A stretch of 64,000 nucleotides of DNA from the NCBI RefSeq assembly GCF_001517975.1, contig NZ_KQ950180.1, positions 992,188-1,056,187 of the forward strand, written 5' to 3'. Of the stretch, positions 15,894 through 24,924 are shown in pieces. Numbering within the stretch: the stretch's first letter is position 1; every line of letters begins with the position of its first letter. Made by a program: the position numbers and the translations under genes. The DNA is from Thermobifida cellulosilytica TB100 (lineage in GTDB: Bacteria; Actinomycetota; Actinomycetes; Streptosporangiales; Streptosporangiaceae). The notes beneath the pieces are model-generated. The model saw only the letters and a list, made by a program, of their open reading frames with translations, did no database searches and was not told the DNA's origin.

Positions 15894-17945
15894 TCAGTCC
15901 TTCTTCTCCTCCTCCGGCTCGCCGGGGCGCAGCGTGCCCGTGGCCAGGCCCTCGATGAGCAGCCGCCACAGGCGGTCGCCGACCTCGGTGGTGCGGCGCA
16001 GGGTGCGGCGGAACTCGGTCAGGCGGCGGAACGCCTCGCCGTAGGCGTGCTGGTCCTCCAGCGGCAGGCGGGGCACCTCGACCCGGCGCAGCTCGGTGAT
16101 GCGGGTGACGCCGGGGCGGCTCGTGGAGACGGCCGCCGCGCAGGCGCCCGCGCCGGTGAGGAACCCGGCGAGGAACCACGGGTCCACCACCTTGGGGTCT
16201 GGGCGCAGCAGGTAGGCGCTGCCGTGCAGGGCGGCCTGCTCGTCGGTGACCACGCGCGCCACGGGTCTTCGCGAGACCCGGGGCAGGACGACGTCGCCCG
16301 GCCGGAGCCGGACCGTGTTCTCGTCCAGGCGCACCCGGCCCGACGGGGCGGTGTCGCGTTCGATGTCCTCCCCGGTGAGGGCGGGCAGGGACGGCTCGCC
16401 GTCGGCGGGTTCCTCGCCGGAGCGGCGGTAGAGGATCTCCAGGCCGCCGATCCGGCTCAGCTCCCCCAGGGTGGTCATCGCCAGGTGCAGCGTGCCGGCG
16501 GCGGGCCGCAGCCCGGGCAGCGAGGTGACCAGGTCCTCGGAGAGCCGCACCAGGTCGTCGCGGGTCTCGTCGAGCTGGCCCGCGTCGGCTCCGGGCCGCT
16601 GCACGTGGCGTCCCGGGGAGACGTCCACCGCCTCGTCGAGCAGGTCGGCCAGCGGCACCACCCGGAAGCGGCCGGGCTCCTCCGCGACCGCCCCGGGGTC
16701 CTCGGCGAACGCCCGGTAGACGGCGGCGATGCGCTCGGCCATGGCGGGCCACGACCGGGCGGGGTCGCCGCCGGAGCCCTCGACGCGGCTGTCGGAGGCG
16801 TCGAACAGCAGCACCCCGTCGGCCGGGGCGGTGCCGTCCTCCGGGTTGTGCAGCACCCACAGCGTCAGCGGCACCCCCATCGGCGGGGCGAGCCCGGCGG
16901 GCAGGGCGATCACGGCGCGCAGTGCTCCGCGCCGGATCAGTTCGCGGCGCACCCGGCGTCCGCTGCCGCGGGAGGCCACGGTGGGGGGCAGCACCACGGC
17001 CACGGTGCCGCCCGGCCGCGTGTGCGCCAGGGCGTGCTGCACCCAGGCGAGCTCGGGCTCCTTGCGGGCCGGTGTCCCGTACCGCCACCGCGGGTCGAGG
17101 CTGAGCTCCTCGAACCCCCAGTCGGCCTGGTTGAACGGGGGGTGCGCGATCACCGCGTCGGCGGCGAGGCCGTCGAAGCGGTCGGCGCGCAGCGAGTCTC
17201 CGCAGCGGATGTCGGGGCGCGCCCCGGCCAGCAGCAGCCGGACCCGGGCGAGGCGGGCGGGCGCGGGGTGGAGCTCCTGGCCGTGGACCGCGATGTCGGG
17301 CACCTGGCTGGCCGCCGCGTGCAGCAGGGTGCCGCTGCCGCAGGACGGGTCGAACACGGTGCCGCCGGGCGGGACCGCGAGGTTGGCGATCAGCGCGCCG
17401 ATCTCCGGGGTGTCGGCGAAGAAGTGGCGGGCCACGGAGGTCAGGTAGCGCTGGTGGAGGCGTTCGAAGGACTCTTCCGCCGCGTCGCCCGTCTGTGCGA
17501 CCGCCTCGGTGAGGATGCGCCGCAGCCCGGCGGGGTCGGGCACCTCGGGCGGGGCGGCGCCCACGTCGAGGCAGGACAGCAGCCGGTCGCGCAGCTCGCC
17601 GTCGGAGAGCTGCGCGAGGTCGACGCCCTGGCGGCGCAGCACGAGGGCGGCGCCCAGCAGCGCGACGGCGTCGGCCCCGTCCATGTGCTCCCGCAGCGGG
17701 TCGAGCAGATTCCACACCGCCTCGGTGGCGGATTCCGGGCTCTCCCCGGCGGGGAGCTTGTTGGTCTTGCGCAGCCACTCCCTGACCTCGGCGAGGTCGA
17801 AGAGCGGACTGCTCTCTGTGCCTCCCACGGGGGCGGGGAAGTCCGGGTAGCGCCGCCGCCAGTTGCTGACGGCGGCCCGCCCCACTCCGGCCAGACGGGC
17901 GATTCCGACCGAATTCACGGTGGTTCCCGTGGGGAGTTGTGGCAT
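15894..17945 (-). CDS. HTH-N6 DNA methylase-TRD fusion, solitary
   Basis: A 683-aa protein with three parts. Residues 8-60 are a MerR/excisionase-like winged helix-turn-helix (VGRAAVSNWRRRYPDFP). The middle is a HsdM-like adenine methylase with SAM motif FDPSCGSG (198-205) and a motif IV reading HPPF (268-271) instead of NPPF/NPPY. The C-terminal third resembles a HsdS target-recognition domain (GDVVLPRV, ITELRRVEVPRLPL) followed by a helical spacer. The ATG at 17945 has AGGAG upstream. No restriction subunit is adjacent; a TIGR04141 gene is divergently transcribed 190 bp away. It could be a regulator, a modification enzyme or a defence component. Confidence 0.75.
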   Translation of the reverse strand: MPQLPTGTTVNSVGIARLAGVGRAAVSNWRRRYPDFPAPVGGTESSPLFDLAEVREWLRKTNKLPAGESPESATEAVWNLLDPLREHMDGADAVALLGAALVLRRQGVDLAQLSDGELRDRLLSCLDVGAAPPEVPDPAGLRRILTEAVAQTGDAAEESFERLHQRYLTSVARHFFADTPEIGALIANLAVPPGGTVFDPSCGSGTLLHAAASQVPDIAVHGQELHPAPARLARVRLLLAGARPDIRCGDSLRADRFDGLAADAVIAHPPFNQADWGFEELSLDPRWRYGTPARKEPELAWVQHALAHTRPGGTVAVVLPPTVASRGSGRRVRRELIRRGALRAVIALPAGLAPPMGVPLTLWVLHNPEDGTAPADGVLLFDASDSRVEGSGGDPARSWPAMAERIAAVYRAFAEDPGAVAEEPGRFRVVPLADLLDEAVDVSPGRHVQRPGADAGQLDETRDDLVRLSEDLVTSLPGLRPAAGTLHLAMTTLGELSRIGGLEILYRRSGEEPADGEPSLPALTGEDIERDTAPSGRVRLDENTVRLRPGDVVLPRVSRRPVARVVTDEQAALHGSAYLLRPDPKVVDPWFLAGFLTGAGACAAAVSTSRPGVTRITELRRVEVPRLPLEDQHAYGEAFRRLTEFRRTLRRTTEVGDRLWRLLIEGLATGTLRPGEPEEEKKD

Positions 17946-18102
17946 CGCGGCTCCTGCGTTCGTGCGGCTTGCTGGTGGAACCCTACCGCGCAGTTCGTAC
18001 ACGAGTCACGAGAACAACCCCTACTTTATCCATTGACTGTGCACACACCATAAACCGACTTGTACTTTGACACGTGATGACTACAATCAAGCACTCGAAG
18101 AC

Positions 18103-18125
18103 TGTTCACAGGGATGATGTTCACA
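18103..18125. promoter_or_regulatory. direct-repeat operator candidate before TIGR04141 gene
   Basis: TGTTCACA occurs at 18103-18110 and again at 18118-18125, a 15-bp period, ending 9 bp before the start codon and touching the ribosome site. The TTGACA at 18067-18072 may be a -35 element. The HTH of the divergent methylase protein could bind here. Confidence 0.35.
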
Positions 18126-18134
18126 AGGAGTGCC

Positions 18135-19823
18135 ATGTCCTCCCCGACGGACCTCTCCTCGACCCCGAAGCCGACGACCCGCACGGTCACGCTGTACCGG
18201 CTCGCCAACGTCGACCCCACCGAAGAAGGCATGCGCGGCGTCTTCGACGCCGACCAGCTCGCCCAGCAGAACCTCGAACTCCAGACCACCCGGATCGACG
18301 ACTGTCCCGCCGTGGTCGTCTCGGGAGTCAGCCGGAAGGGTCCCCCCGCCTGGCTCCAGCAGGCGCGCCGGTCGACCGGTCTCGAACTGGAACTGACCCG
18401 CGTGACCCCGGCGGTCGCCGTCCTCATCGAGGTGGACGGGGCCGTCTACGCCTTCAGCTACGGGATGGGGCACTGGCTGATCCCCTACGACCGCCGCGAC
18501 CCCGACTTCGGCCGCCGCTTCGCCACGCGTGCCCTCGACCCTCACGCAGTGCAGGAGATTCACACCCGCTTCCTCGCCTCCGAGGGACGCTACGCGAGCA
18601 CCGGCATCATCAAGGGCTCCTCCCTGCGCACCTACGCCCTCCGCCACGAGCGGGAACTCGTCAACCGCATCAGGGCGAAGTGCGGCGTCTCGGACCTGAC
18701 CGCGACGCGCAACGGCACCAAGCCCAAGTCCGTCGCCTGCGGCGAGGGGATCACCGTCCCCCTGGGCGTGGAACCGGCCGACCTGGTCAACGACATCCGC
18801 TTCATCGCCGCGGTCATCGAGGAGGGGAGCATCCACGACGAACTCGCGGCTCTGGAGGACCAGAAGGAGGTGAAGTCCCCGCAGCTCCGCGCCCGGCTGT
18901 GGCGGCTGCTCCAGGACAGCGCCAGGGACGATCCGGAGGCCGTGTCCCTGGAGATCGCACCGCCCAGCGAGCTGCTTCCGTCGCTCGGGGACGCAAGGTC
19001 CTTCTCCCTACGCTTCGGGCCGAAAACTCTGGTCACCGACCAGGAGGCCCTGTTCGACCTGTTCGTGGAGCGGATCCGGAAGCTGCCGGAGCAGGCGGAG
19101 TTGGAGGAGCGGCTGAGCCGGGGCGAGATCCGCCTCTACGAGGACGAAGACGGCCGATGTGACGCCGAGCACTTCCGCAACCTGCACTCCTGGGTCGAGG
19201 CGACCGTCCACGACGGGCCGAGGATGTACGCCCTCCGCAACGGGCGCTGGTACGAGTACGGGGCGCGCCTCCTCGACGAGGTGCGCCGCACCGTCAGCGA
19301 ACTGCTGGAGAAGGGCTCCTCCGTCAAGCTGCCTCCGTGGCCCCTCAACGAGGAGGGCAAACCCGTCTCCGAAGAGCACTACAACGAGAAAACCGTCCCC
19401 GACTACGACCGCCGCTTCCTCTGTTTGAACACGAAGACGGCTGTCACCCCGGTCCACGACGGCAAGGGCATCGAACTGTGCGACCTGCTCGGACCCAACG
19501 ATGAAATCGTCCACATCAAACAGGCGTCGGCTGCGTCGAAGCTGAGCCACCTGTTCATCCAGGTCCGCGCCGCCGTCGAGAGCCTCCGGAGCGAGCCGGA
19601 GGCGCGTGAGTGGTTCCGCGAGCGCGTCGCCGAGCTCGCCCCCGGCCGCAGGCCGCCCCAGATGCCGCCCAGGACCGTCGTCTTCGGCATCCGCCTGTCG
19701 GCGCACTCCGAGGTCACCTTCGACACCCTCTACCCGCTCGCCCGGGTGGAGCTCTACCGCACCGCCCTGGCCCTCAGACGGTTCGACGTCGACGTGCAGG
19801 TGGTCGGCATCCGCCACGCCTGA
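18135..19823 (+). CDS. TIGR04141 (DUF6119) family protein
   Basis: A 562-aa member of the TIGR04141 sporadically distributed family. Recognisable stretches are YRLANVDPTEEGMRGVFDAD at the N-terminus, FSYGMGHWLI, SLRTYALRHERELVNRIRAK and the C-terminal RTVVFGIRLS. Family members occur patchily, often in defence islands, and their biochemical role is not established to my knowledge. The ATG at 18135 follows AAGGAG, and the in-frame ATG at 18114 is less likely. It is divergent from the methylase fusion and shares its promoter region. No membrane segment is seen, so it is probably cytosolic. Confidence 0.75.
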   Translation: MSSPTDLSSTPKPTTRTVTLYRLANVDPTEEGMRGVFDADQLAQQNLELQTTRIDDCPAVVVSGVSRKGPPAWLQQARRSTGLELELTRVTPAVAVLIEVDGAVYAFSYGMGHWLIPYDRRDPDFGRRFATRALDPHAVQEIHTRFLASEGRYASTGIIKGSSLRTYALRHERELVNRIRAKCGVSDLTATRNGTKPKSVACGEGITVPLGVEPADLVNDIRFIAAVIEEGSIHDELAALEDQKEVKSPQLRARLWRLLQDSARDDPEAVSLEIAPPSELLPSLGDARSFSLRFGPKTLVTDQEALFDLFVERIRKLPEQAELEERLSRGEIRLYEDEDGRCDAEHFRNLHSWVEATVHDGPRMYALRNGRWYEYGARLLDEVRRTVSELLEKGSSVKLPPWPLNEEGKPVSEEHYNEKTVPDYDRRFLCLNTKTAVTPVHDGKGIELCDLLGPNDEIVHIKQASAASKLSHLFIQVRAAVESLRSEPEAREWFRERVAELAPGRRPPQMPPRTVVFGIRLSAHSEVTFDTLYPLARVELYRTALALRRFDVDVQVVGIRHA

Positions 19824-19934
19824 GCCGCCCCCACACGCGCTCCCCGCACAGCGCGCGCCAAGCCAACCGTCCGCGCGCTGCCCGGCCCCTCCGGGCGGCG
19901 CTCCACCCCCCCTTTCAACGAACGGAGTACTGCC

Positions 19935-20576
19935 ATGAGCTATCCCGCACCCCAGTTCCCCCAGCCCCAGCCGCAGCCGAGGAAGAGCCGCGGCTGCCTG
20001 TGGGCCTCCCTGGTCGCCCTGGGCCTCTTCATGCTCTTCGGGTTCTTCGGCTGCGTGGCGCTCGTCGCCAGCGTCGACGACTCCCCCTCCGGTTCCGGGC
20101 AGAGCGCCTCCTCGGACGGCGCAGGCGGCGAGGGCGCGGCGGAGTCCGGGGAGGACTCCGCCGAGGAGTCCGAGGAGTCCGCGCCCGGGGTCGGCGACAC
20201 GGTCGAGGACGGCGCGTTCGCCTTCACCGTCACCGAGGTCGAGACCGGCCTGACCAGCATCGGCGAGGACTTCCTGCGCGAGGAGGCGCAGGGCCAGTAC
20301 GTGGTCGTGCACGTCACCGTGGAGAACATCGGCGACCGGGCGCAGATGTTCGACGGCTCCAACCAGAAGCTCTTCGACGCCGACGGCAGGGAGTACTCCA
20401 ACGACACCGCGGCCGAGCTCTCCCTGGACGGCTCCGACGCGTTCCTCACCGACATCAACCCCGGCAACAAGGTCGAGGCCAAGGTGGTCTTCGACGTCCC
20501 CGAGGGGGTGGAGCCCGCCTCGATCGAGCTGCACGAGTCGATGTTCAGCGGGGGCGTGACCGTCTCGCTGTCCTGA
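19935..20576 (+). CDS. membrane-anchored DUF4352-type protein
   Basis: A 213-aa protein. A Pro/Gln-rich cytosolic start (residues 1-17) precedes one transmembrane helix (about 20-48). An acidic Ser/Gly/Glu linker (50-85) leads to an immunoglobulin-like DUF4352 domain (FTVTEVETGL, YVVVHVTVENIGDRAQMF, NPGNKVEAKVVFDVP). Such proteins are exported; their function is mostly unknown. The ATG follows AACGGAG. It is downstream of the TIGR04141 gene but 110 bp away, so it is probably independent. Confidence 0.8.
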   Translation: MSYPAPQFPQPQPQPRKSRGCLWASLVALGLFMLFGFFGCVALVASVDDSPSGSGQSASSDGAGGEGAAESGEDSAEESEESAPGVGDTVEDGAFAFTVTEVETGLTSIGEDFLREEAQGQYVVVHVTVENIGDRAQMFDGSNQKLFDADGREYSNDTAAELSLDGSDAFLTDINPGNKVEAKVVFDVPEGVEPASIELHESMFSGGVTVSLS

Positions 20577-20647
20577 CCCGGCGGACGGCCCGCCGGGGCC
20601 GCGCCCGGGGCCGCCGTGCGGGCGAGGGCTCCGGGCGCGCCGTCACG

Positions 20648-21571
20648 TCACGAGGAGGCGTCCGCGAACGCGTCGATCTCGGGGCGGGTGGGCATCGACG
20701 TGCTCGCTCCGGGCCGCTGCACCGACAGGGCCGCCGCGCGCGCCGCGAACCGCAGCGCCGACTCGGGGTCCTGCCCCTCGGCGCGGGCCACCGCGAACGC
20801 GCCGCAGAAGGTGTCGCCCGCCCCGGTGGTGTCCACCGGCTCCACGCGCAACGCGGGCACCCGGATCGGCTCGTGGCCCCGCGCCCCGTAGAGCGCTCCG
20901 TCGCCGCCGAGGGTGACGACCACCTCGGGCACCGCCTCCAGCAGCGCGGCCAGGGCCTGCTCGGGGTCGTCGTGGCCGGTGAGCGCAGCCGCCTCGTGCT
21001 GGTTGGGCAGCAGCACGTCCACGCAGTCCAGCAGTTCTGCGGGCAGCGGCCGGGCCGGGGCGGGCGTCAGCACGGTGGTCACGCCCAGGGAGCGGCCCGC
21101 CCGCGCCGCCGCGAGCACCCCGGACAGGGGCGTCTCCAGTTGCAGCAGCAGCGCCCGCGCGCCGTCCAGCAGCCGGACGTCGCCCTCCCGCAGCGCGGTG
21201 ACCGTGCCGTTGGCGCCCGGGACGACGATGATGGAGTTGTTGCCGTCGCCGTCCACGACGATGTGCGCGGTCCCCGAGGGGCCGCCGACCGTGCGCAGCC
21301 CCGACACGTCGATCCCGTTGTCGACCAGCGTGGTGCGCAGTTGCACGCCGAACGCGTCGTCGCCGACCGCGCCGAGGAAGCACACCTGCGCCCCGGCGCG
21401 GGCCGCGGCGACCGCCTGGTTGGCTCCCTTGCCGCCGGGGACCTGGCGGAACTGGCGCCCCTGCACGGTCTCGCCGCTGGCGGGGACCGTGTCCACGTAG
21501 GCGACCAGGTCCATGTTGACGCTGCCGAATACCGCGATCCGCGGTGCCGCTGCTCGGTTCACACCCCTCAC
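20648..21571 (-). CDS. rbsK: ribokinase (PfkB family)
   Basis: A 307-aa PfkB-family kinase that most resembles ribokinase (ribose to ribose-5-phosphate). N-terminal FGSVNMDLVAYVDTVPASGE, the GGKGANQA motif, and the C-terminal anion-hole/catalytic motif DTTGAGDTF are all present. GTG codons at 21571 and 21562 are both possible; neither has a good ribosome site. It follows exonuclease III by 16 bp and is likely cotranscribed. No ribose transporter is nearby. Confidence 0.85.
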   Translation of the reverse strand: MRGVNRAAAPRIAVFGSVNMDLVAYVDTVPASGETVQGRQFRQVPGGKGANQAVAAARAGAQVCFLGAVGDDAFGVQLRTTLVDNGIDVSGLRTVGGPSGTAHIVVDGDGNNSIIVVPGANGTVTALREGDVRLLDGARALLLQLETPLSGVLAAARAGRSLGVTTVLTPAPARPLPAELLDCVDVLLPNQHEAAALTGHDDPEQALAALLEAVPEVVVTLGGDGALYGARGHEPIRVPALRVEPVDTTGAGDTFCGAFAVARAEGQDPESALRFAARAAALSVQRPGASTSMPTRPEIDAFADASS

Positions 21572-21587
21572 GTTACCGGGGCGGTGT

Positions 21588-22382
21588 TCACTCCGGCCGC
21601 AGGTCCACGATGACGGGTGCGTGGTCGGAGGCGCCCTTGCCCTTGCGCTCCTCGCGGTCGATCACCGCGCCGCTGACCCGCGCCGACAGCGCGGGCGAGG
21701 ACAGCACGAAGTCGATCCGCATGCCCTTGCGCTTGGGGAAGGACAGCCCCTTGTAGTCCCAGTAGGTGTAGACGCCGGGGCCGGGCGCGTGCGGGCGCAC
21801 CGCGTCGGCGAAGCCGGTGTCGACCAGCGCCTGGAAGGCGTCCCGTTCGGGCTTGGTGACGTGGGTGCGGCCCTCGAACTCCGCCATGTCCCACACGTCG
21901 TCGTCCTGCGGGGCGATGTTGAAATCGCCGCACAGCGCGATCTGCGCCTGCGGGTCCTCGGCCAGCCACGCCGCCCCGGCCTCGCGCAGCCGCGCCAGCC
22001 ACTGCAACTTGTAGGCGTAGTGGGGGTGGTCGACCTCGCGGCCGTTGGGCACGTAGAGGCTCCACACCAGCACCCCGCCGCACACCGCGCCGATCGCGCG
22101 GGCCTCGGCCTCCTCCGGGTCGCCCCAGCCCGGCTGCCCGGGGAAGCCCACGCGGACGTCGGAGACGCCCACCCGCGAGGCGATCGCCACCCCGTTCCAC
22201 TGCGACAGGCCGTGGTGGACGACCTCGTAGCCGAGTCCGGTGAAGACCTCGGTGGGGAACTGGTCGTCGCGGCACTTGGTCTCCTGGAGGGCGACGACGT
22301 CCACGTCGCTCCGCTTCAGCCAGGCGGCGATGCGCTCGCTGCGCGCCCGCACGCTGTTCACATTCCACGTCGCCAATCGCAC
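21588..22382 (-). CDS. xth: exodeoxyribonuclease III
   Basis: A 264-aa AP endonuclease/3'-5' exonuclease of the EEP fold, acting in base-excision repair. Signature motifs are ATWNVNSVRAR at the start, LQETKC (catalytic Glu), WSLYVPNG, CGDFNIAP, and the final SDHAPVIVDL with the catalytic His. The GTG at 22382 is the start. It is the first gene of the pair with ribokinase; the upstream region to the response regulator is about 330 bp. Confidence 0.92.
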   Translation of the reverse strand: MRLATWNVNSVRARSERIAAWLKRSDVDVVALQETKCRDDQFPTEVFTGLGYEVVHHGLSQWNGVAIASRVGVSDVRVGFPGQPGWGDPEEAEARAIGAVCGGVLVWSLYVPNGREVDHPHYAYKLQWLARLREAGAAWLAEDPQAQIALCGDFNIAPQDDDVWDMAEFEGRTHVTKPERDAFQALVDTGFADAVRPHAPGPGVYTYWDYKGLSFPKRKGMRIDFVLSSPALSARVSGAVIDREERKGKGASDHAPVIVDLRPE

Positions 22383-22711
22383 ACCGCAAGGCTAGCGCCT
22401 GTACCCGTGACCCAGCGTGCCCCGCAGGAGGCGGTCGGTGCCGCCGCTGGGGCTCTCAGGATTCTCCCAGCTTCTCCCCGTCCGGATCCCAGGAAGAACC
22501 GGTTCCCTGGGATACCGGGCCGGAGCCCTGGAGGCGACCGGCGGTCCCCGCTGCCCCGCTCCGCGGGGACGGTGCTGCGGGACGGCGCGGCTCGGCGTGC
22601 GCCCGCCGTCCCGTATGCGCCCCGAGGGCAGAACTTCCCACTTCGCCCCCCTTGTGGACCGGCCTGCATACCATGACAGGAGCCCCCGACGTCTTTCGCT
22701 AGGTGGATCCG
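22383..22711. other. divergent intergenic region
   Basis: This 329-bp stretch separates xth from the two-component operon. It contains a nested palindrome at 22486-22513: outer arms ATCCCAGG and CCTGGGAT enclose an AACCGGTT core. The 90 bp before the response regulator are comparatively C-rich on the + strand. I see no gene. Confidence 0.45.
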
Positions 22712-23431
22712 ATGACGGAAGCAGAGACCACGACGCGGTCGCGTGTGCTCGTGATCGACGACGAGCCCAACATCCGCGATCTGGTTCAGGCCGCCCTGCG
22801 TTTCCACGGCTTCGAGGTGATCACCGCGGCCTCCGGCGGTGAGGGCCTCGCCCTGGCGCGCTCGGAGCGGCCCGACCTGATCCTGCTGGACGTGCTGCTG
22901 CCCGACATCAGCGGCTTCGACGTGTGCCGCCGACTGCGCGACGAGGACGACGACGTCCCGGTGATCTACCTCACCGCCCGGGACACCCCCTCCGACACGG
23001 TCACCGGCCTGTCCCTGGGCGGCGACGACTACGTCACCAAGCCGTTCTCCGTGGAGGCCCTCATCGCCCGGGTGCACGCGCTGCTGCGCCGGGTCAAGCG
23101 CGACCCAAACTCCGGGAACTCCGACGGGGTGCTGCGGGTCGCCGACCTGGAACTGGACGAGAAGACCTGGACGGTGCGCCGCAACGGCGCGCCCATCGAC
23201 CTGTCGCCCACCGAGTTCCGGCTGCTGGCCTACATGATGCACAACGCCGGACGGGTGCTGACCCGCGCGCAACTGCTGGAGAACGTCTGGGGGTGGGACT
23301 ACGCGGGCCAGTCCCAGATCGTGGAGACCTACGTCAGCTACCTGCGCCGCAAGCTGGAGCCGTTCGGCCCCAACCTGATCCACACCCAGCGCGGGGTGGG
23401 CTACGCGCTGCGCGCCAAAGACGAGAGATGA
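22712..23431 (+). CDS. OmpR-family response regulator
   Basis: A 239-aa response regulator. The receiver domain has the acidic pair in VIDDEPN, the phosphorylation site Asp60 (LILLDVLLPD), Thr in YLTARD and Lys in YVTKPFS. The C-terminal winged helix carries ENVWGWDYAGQSQIVETYVS and YLRRKL. The ATG at 22712 is preferred over the GTG at 22703, with AGGTGG upstream. The histidine kinase overlaps its stop (ATGA), so they form one signalling unit. The stimulus is unknown. Confidence 0.92.
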   Translation: MTEAETTTRSRVLVIDDEPNIRDLVQAALRFHGFEVITAASGGEGLALARSERPDLILLDVLLPDISGFDVCRRLRDEDDDVPVIYLTARDTPSDTVTGLSLGGDDYVTKPFSVEALIARVHALLRRVKRDPNSGNSDGVLRVADLELDEKTWTVRRNGAPIDLSPTEFRLLAYMMHNAGRVLTRAQLLENVWGWDYAGQSQIVETYVSYLRRKLEPFGPNLIHTQRGVGYALRAKDER

Positions 23432-24852
23432 CCGTCCGCGGGCCGTTCGCCCCTCCCGGCACCCTGCGGTCCCGGCTGCTGGCCGGGCTGCTGCTGGTGA
23501 CCGGGGCAGGGCTGCTCGTCAGCGCGCTGGTCAGCGTGCTGACCCTGCGCTCCTTCATCACCGAGCGGCTGGAGGCGCAACTGCTGCTCACCACGGAGCG
23601 GGCCATGGTCCGCCTGGACAACGACACCCCGCCGGTGGGGGTGGACGCGCCCAGCCCGTCGCCGTACTTCGTGATCCTGCTCGACCGCGAGACGGGCGAG
23701 GTCAACCAGATCTACGGCGACACCTTCCGCGAGGACGTGGTCCTGAGCCGGATCGCCCGGCTGTCGCTGACCGAGCTGCGCTCCTACGCCTCCTCGCACG
23801 AGATCGTGGAGCTGGACACCCCCGACGAGGGGGTTCCCCCGCACCTGGTGACCGTGCGGATGCGGCCCAACGCGATCCTGGTCAGCGGCGTGCCGACCGT
23901 CGAGCGGGAGGACTACCCGCGCCAGTTGATCACGGTGCAGTTGATCACCGCGGTCCTGCTGCTGGGGGCGCTGCTGCTGGTCGGCGGGCGCCTGATCGTG
24001 CGGGCGCTGGCCCCGCTGGACCGGATGGCCACCACCGCCGGGCGGATCAGCACCGGCTCCGACCTCGCCGACCGGATGCCCGACGCCGACCCCTACAGCG
24101 AGGTGGGGCGGCTCGGGATGGCGATCAACACGATGCTGGGCCGCCTGGAGCACGCCTTCCGGGCCAAGGCGGAGTCGGAGCAGCGGGTGCGCAACTTCGC
24201 CGCCGACGCCTCGCACGAGCTGCGCACCCCGCTGACCACGATCCTCGGCTACGCCGAGCTGTACCGGCAGGGGGCGATCCCCGACGAGGAGCTGCCCGAG
24301 GCGATGCGGCGGGTGGAGGGCGAGGCCACCCGCATGTCGAAGCTGGTGGGCGAGCTGCTGGAGCTGGCCCGGCTGGACCGCACCGGATCGCTGGAGCTGT
24401 CCACCTGCGACCTGGCGGAGCTGGTGCGGGACATGACCGGGGACGCCGCGTCCCTGGAGCCGGAGCGGGAGTTCACCCTGGAGGTGCCGGACCGGCTGTT
24501 CTGGAAGATCGACGAGACCCGGTTCCGCCAGATCCTCGCCAACCTGCTGGCCAACGTGCGCGAGCACACCCCGCCGAGCGCCCCGGTGACGGTTCGGCTG
24601 CACTCCGACGGCGAGGAGGTCGTCCTGTCGGTGATCGACGCGGGACCCGGCATGTCCGCCGAGGACGCGGCCCGCGTCTTCGACCGCTTCTACCGGGGGA
24701 CCCGGGCTCCGGGCGGCGGCAGCGGCCTGGGGCTGCCCATCGTCCAGGCCATCGCCGACGCCCACGGCGGCACGGTGACCCTCGACACCCGCCTCGACGA
24801 GGGGACGACAATCACCGTACGTATTCCCAAAGCGGCCCACACCCCACACTGA
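23428..24852 (+). CDS. sensor histidine kinase
   Basis: A 474-aa membrane kinase partner of the upstream regulator. One transmembrane helix lies at about residues 15-42, then an external domain of about 130 residues and a second helix (TVQLITAVLLLGALLLVGG). A HAMP segment is followed by the phosphoacceptor His263 in ASHELRTPLTT. The ATP-binding region has N box ILANLLANVREHTP, DAGPGMS, FDRFYRG and SGLGLPIV. The external part has no recognised ligand fold. The start codon overlaps the regulator stop by 4 bp. Confidence 0.92.
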   Translation: MTVRGPFAPPGTLRSRLLAGLLLVTGAGLLVSALVSVLTLRSFITERLEAQLLLTTERAMVRLDNDTPPVGVDAPSPSPYFVILLDRETGEVNQIYGDTFREDVVLSRIARLSLTELRSYASSHEIVELDTPDEGVPPHLVTVRMRPNAILVSGVPTVEREDYPRQLITVQLITAVLLLGALLLVGGRLIVRALAPLDRMATTAGRISTGSDLADRMPDADPYSEVGRLGMAINTMLGRLEHAFRAKAESEQRVRNFAADASHELRTPLTTILGYAELYRQGAIPDEELPEAMRRVEGEATRMSKLVGELLELARLDRTGSLELSTCDLAELVRDMTGDAASLEPEREFTLEVPDRLFWKIDETRFRQILANLLANVREHTPPSAPVTVRLHSDGEEVVLSVIDAGPGMSAEDAARVFDRFYRGTRAPGGGSGLGLPIVQAIADAHGGTVTLDTRLDEGTTITVRIPKAAHTPH

Positions 24853-24924
24853 CCGCCCCCGGACAAAAGCGTAATCCGCACTACCGAACCGTCGAAACCC
24901 GCTATCAACCTTTGGATTTGGCTT

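Noticed and set aside
15762-18053. Long plus-strand open frame opposite the methylase gene
   Set aside because: Antisense shadow of a gene with clear SAM and HTH motifs on the minus strand.
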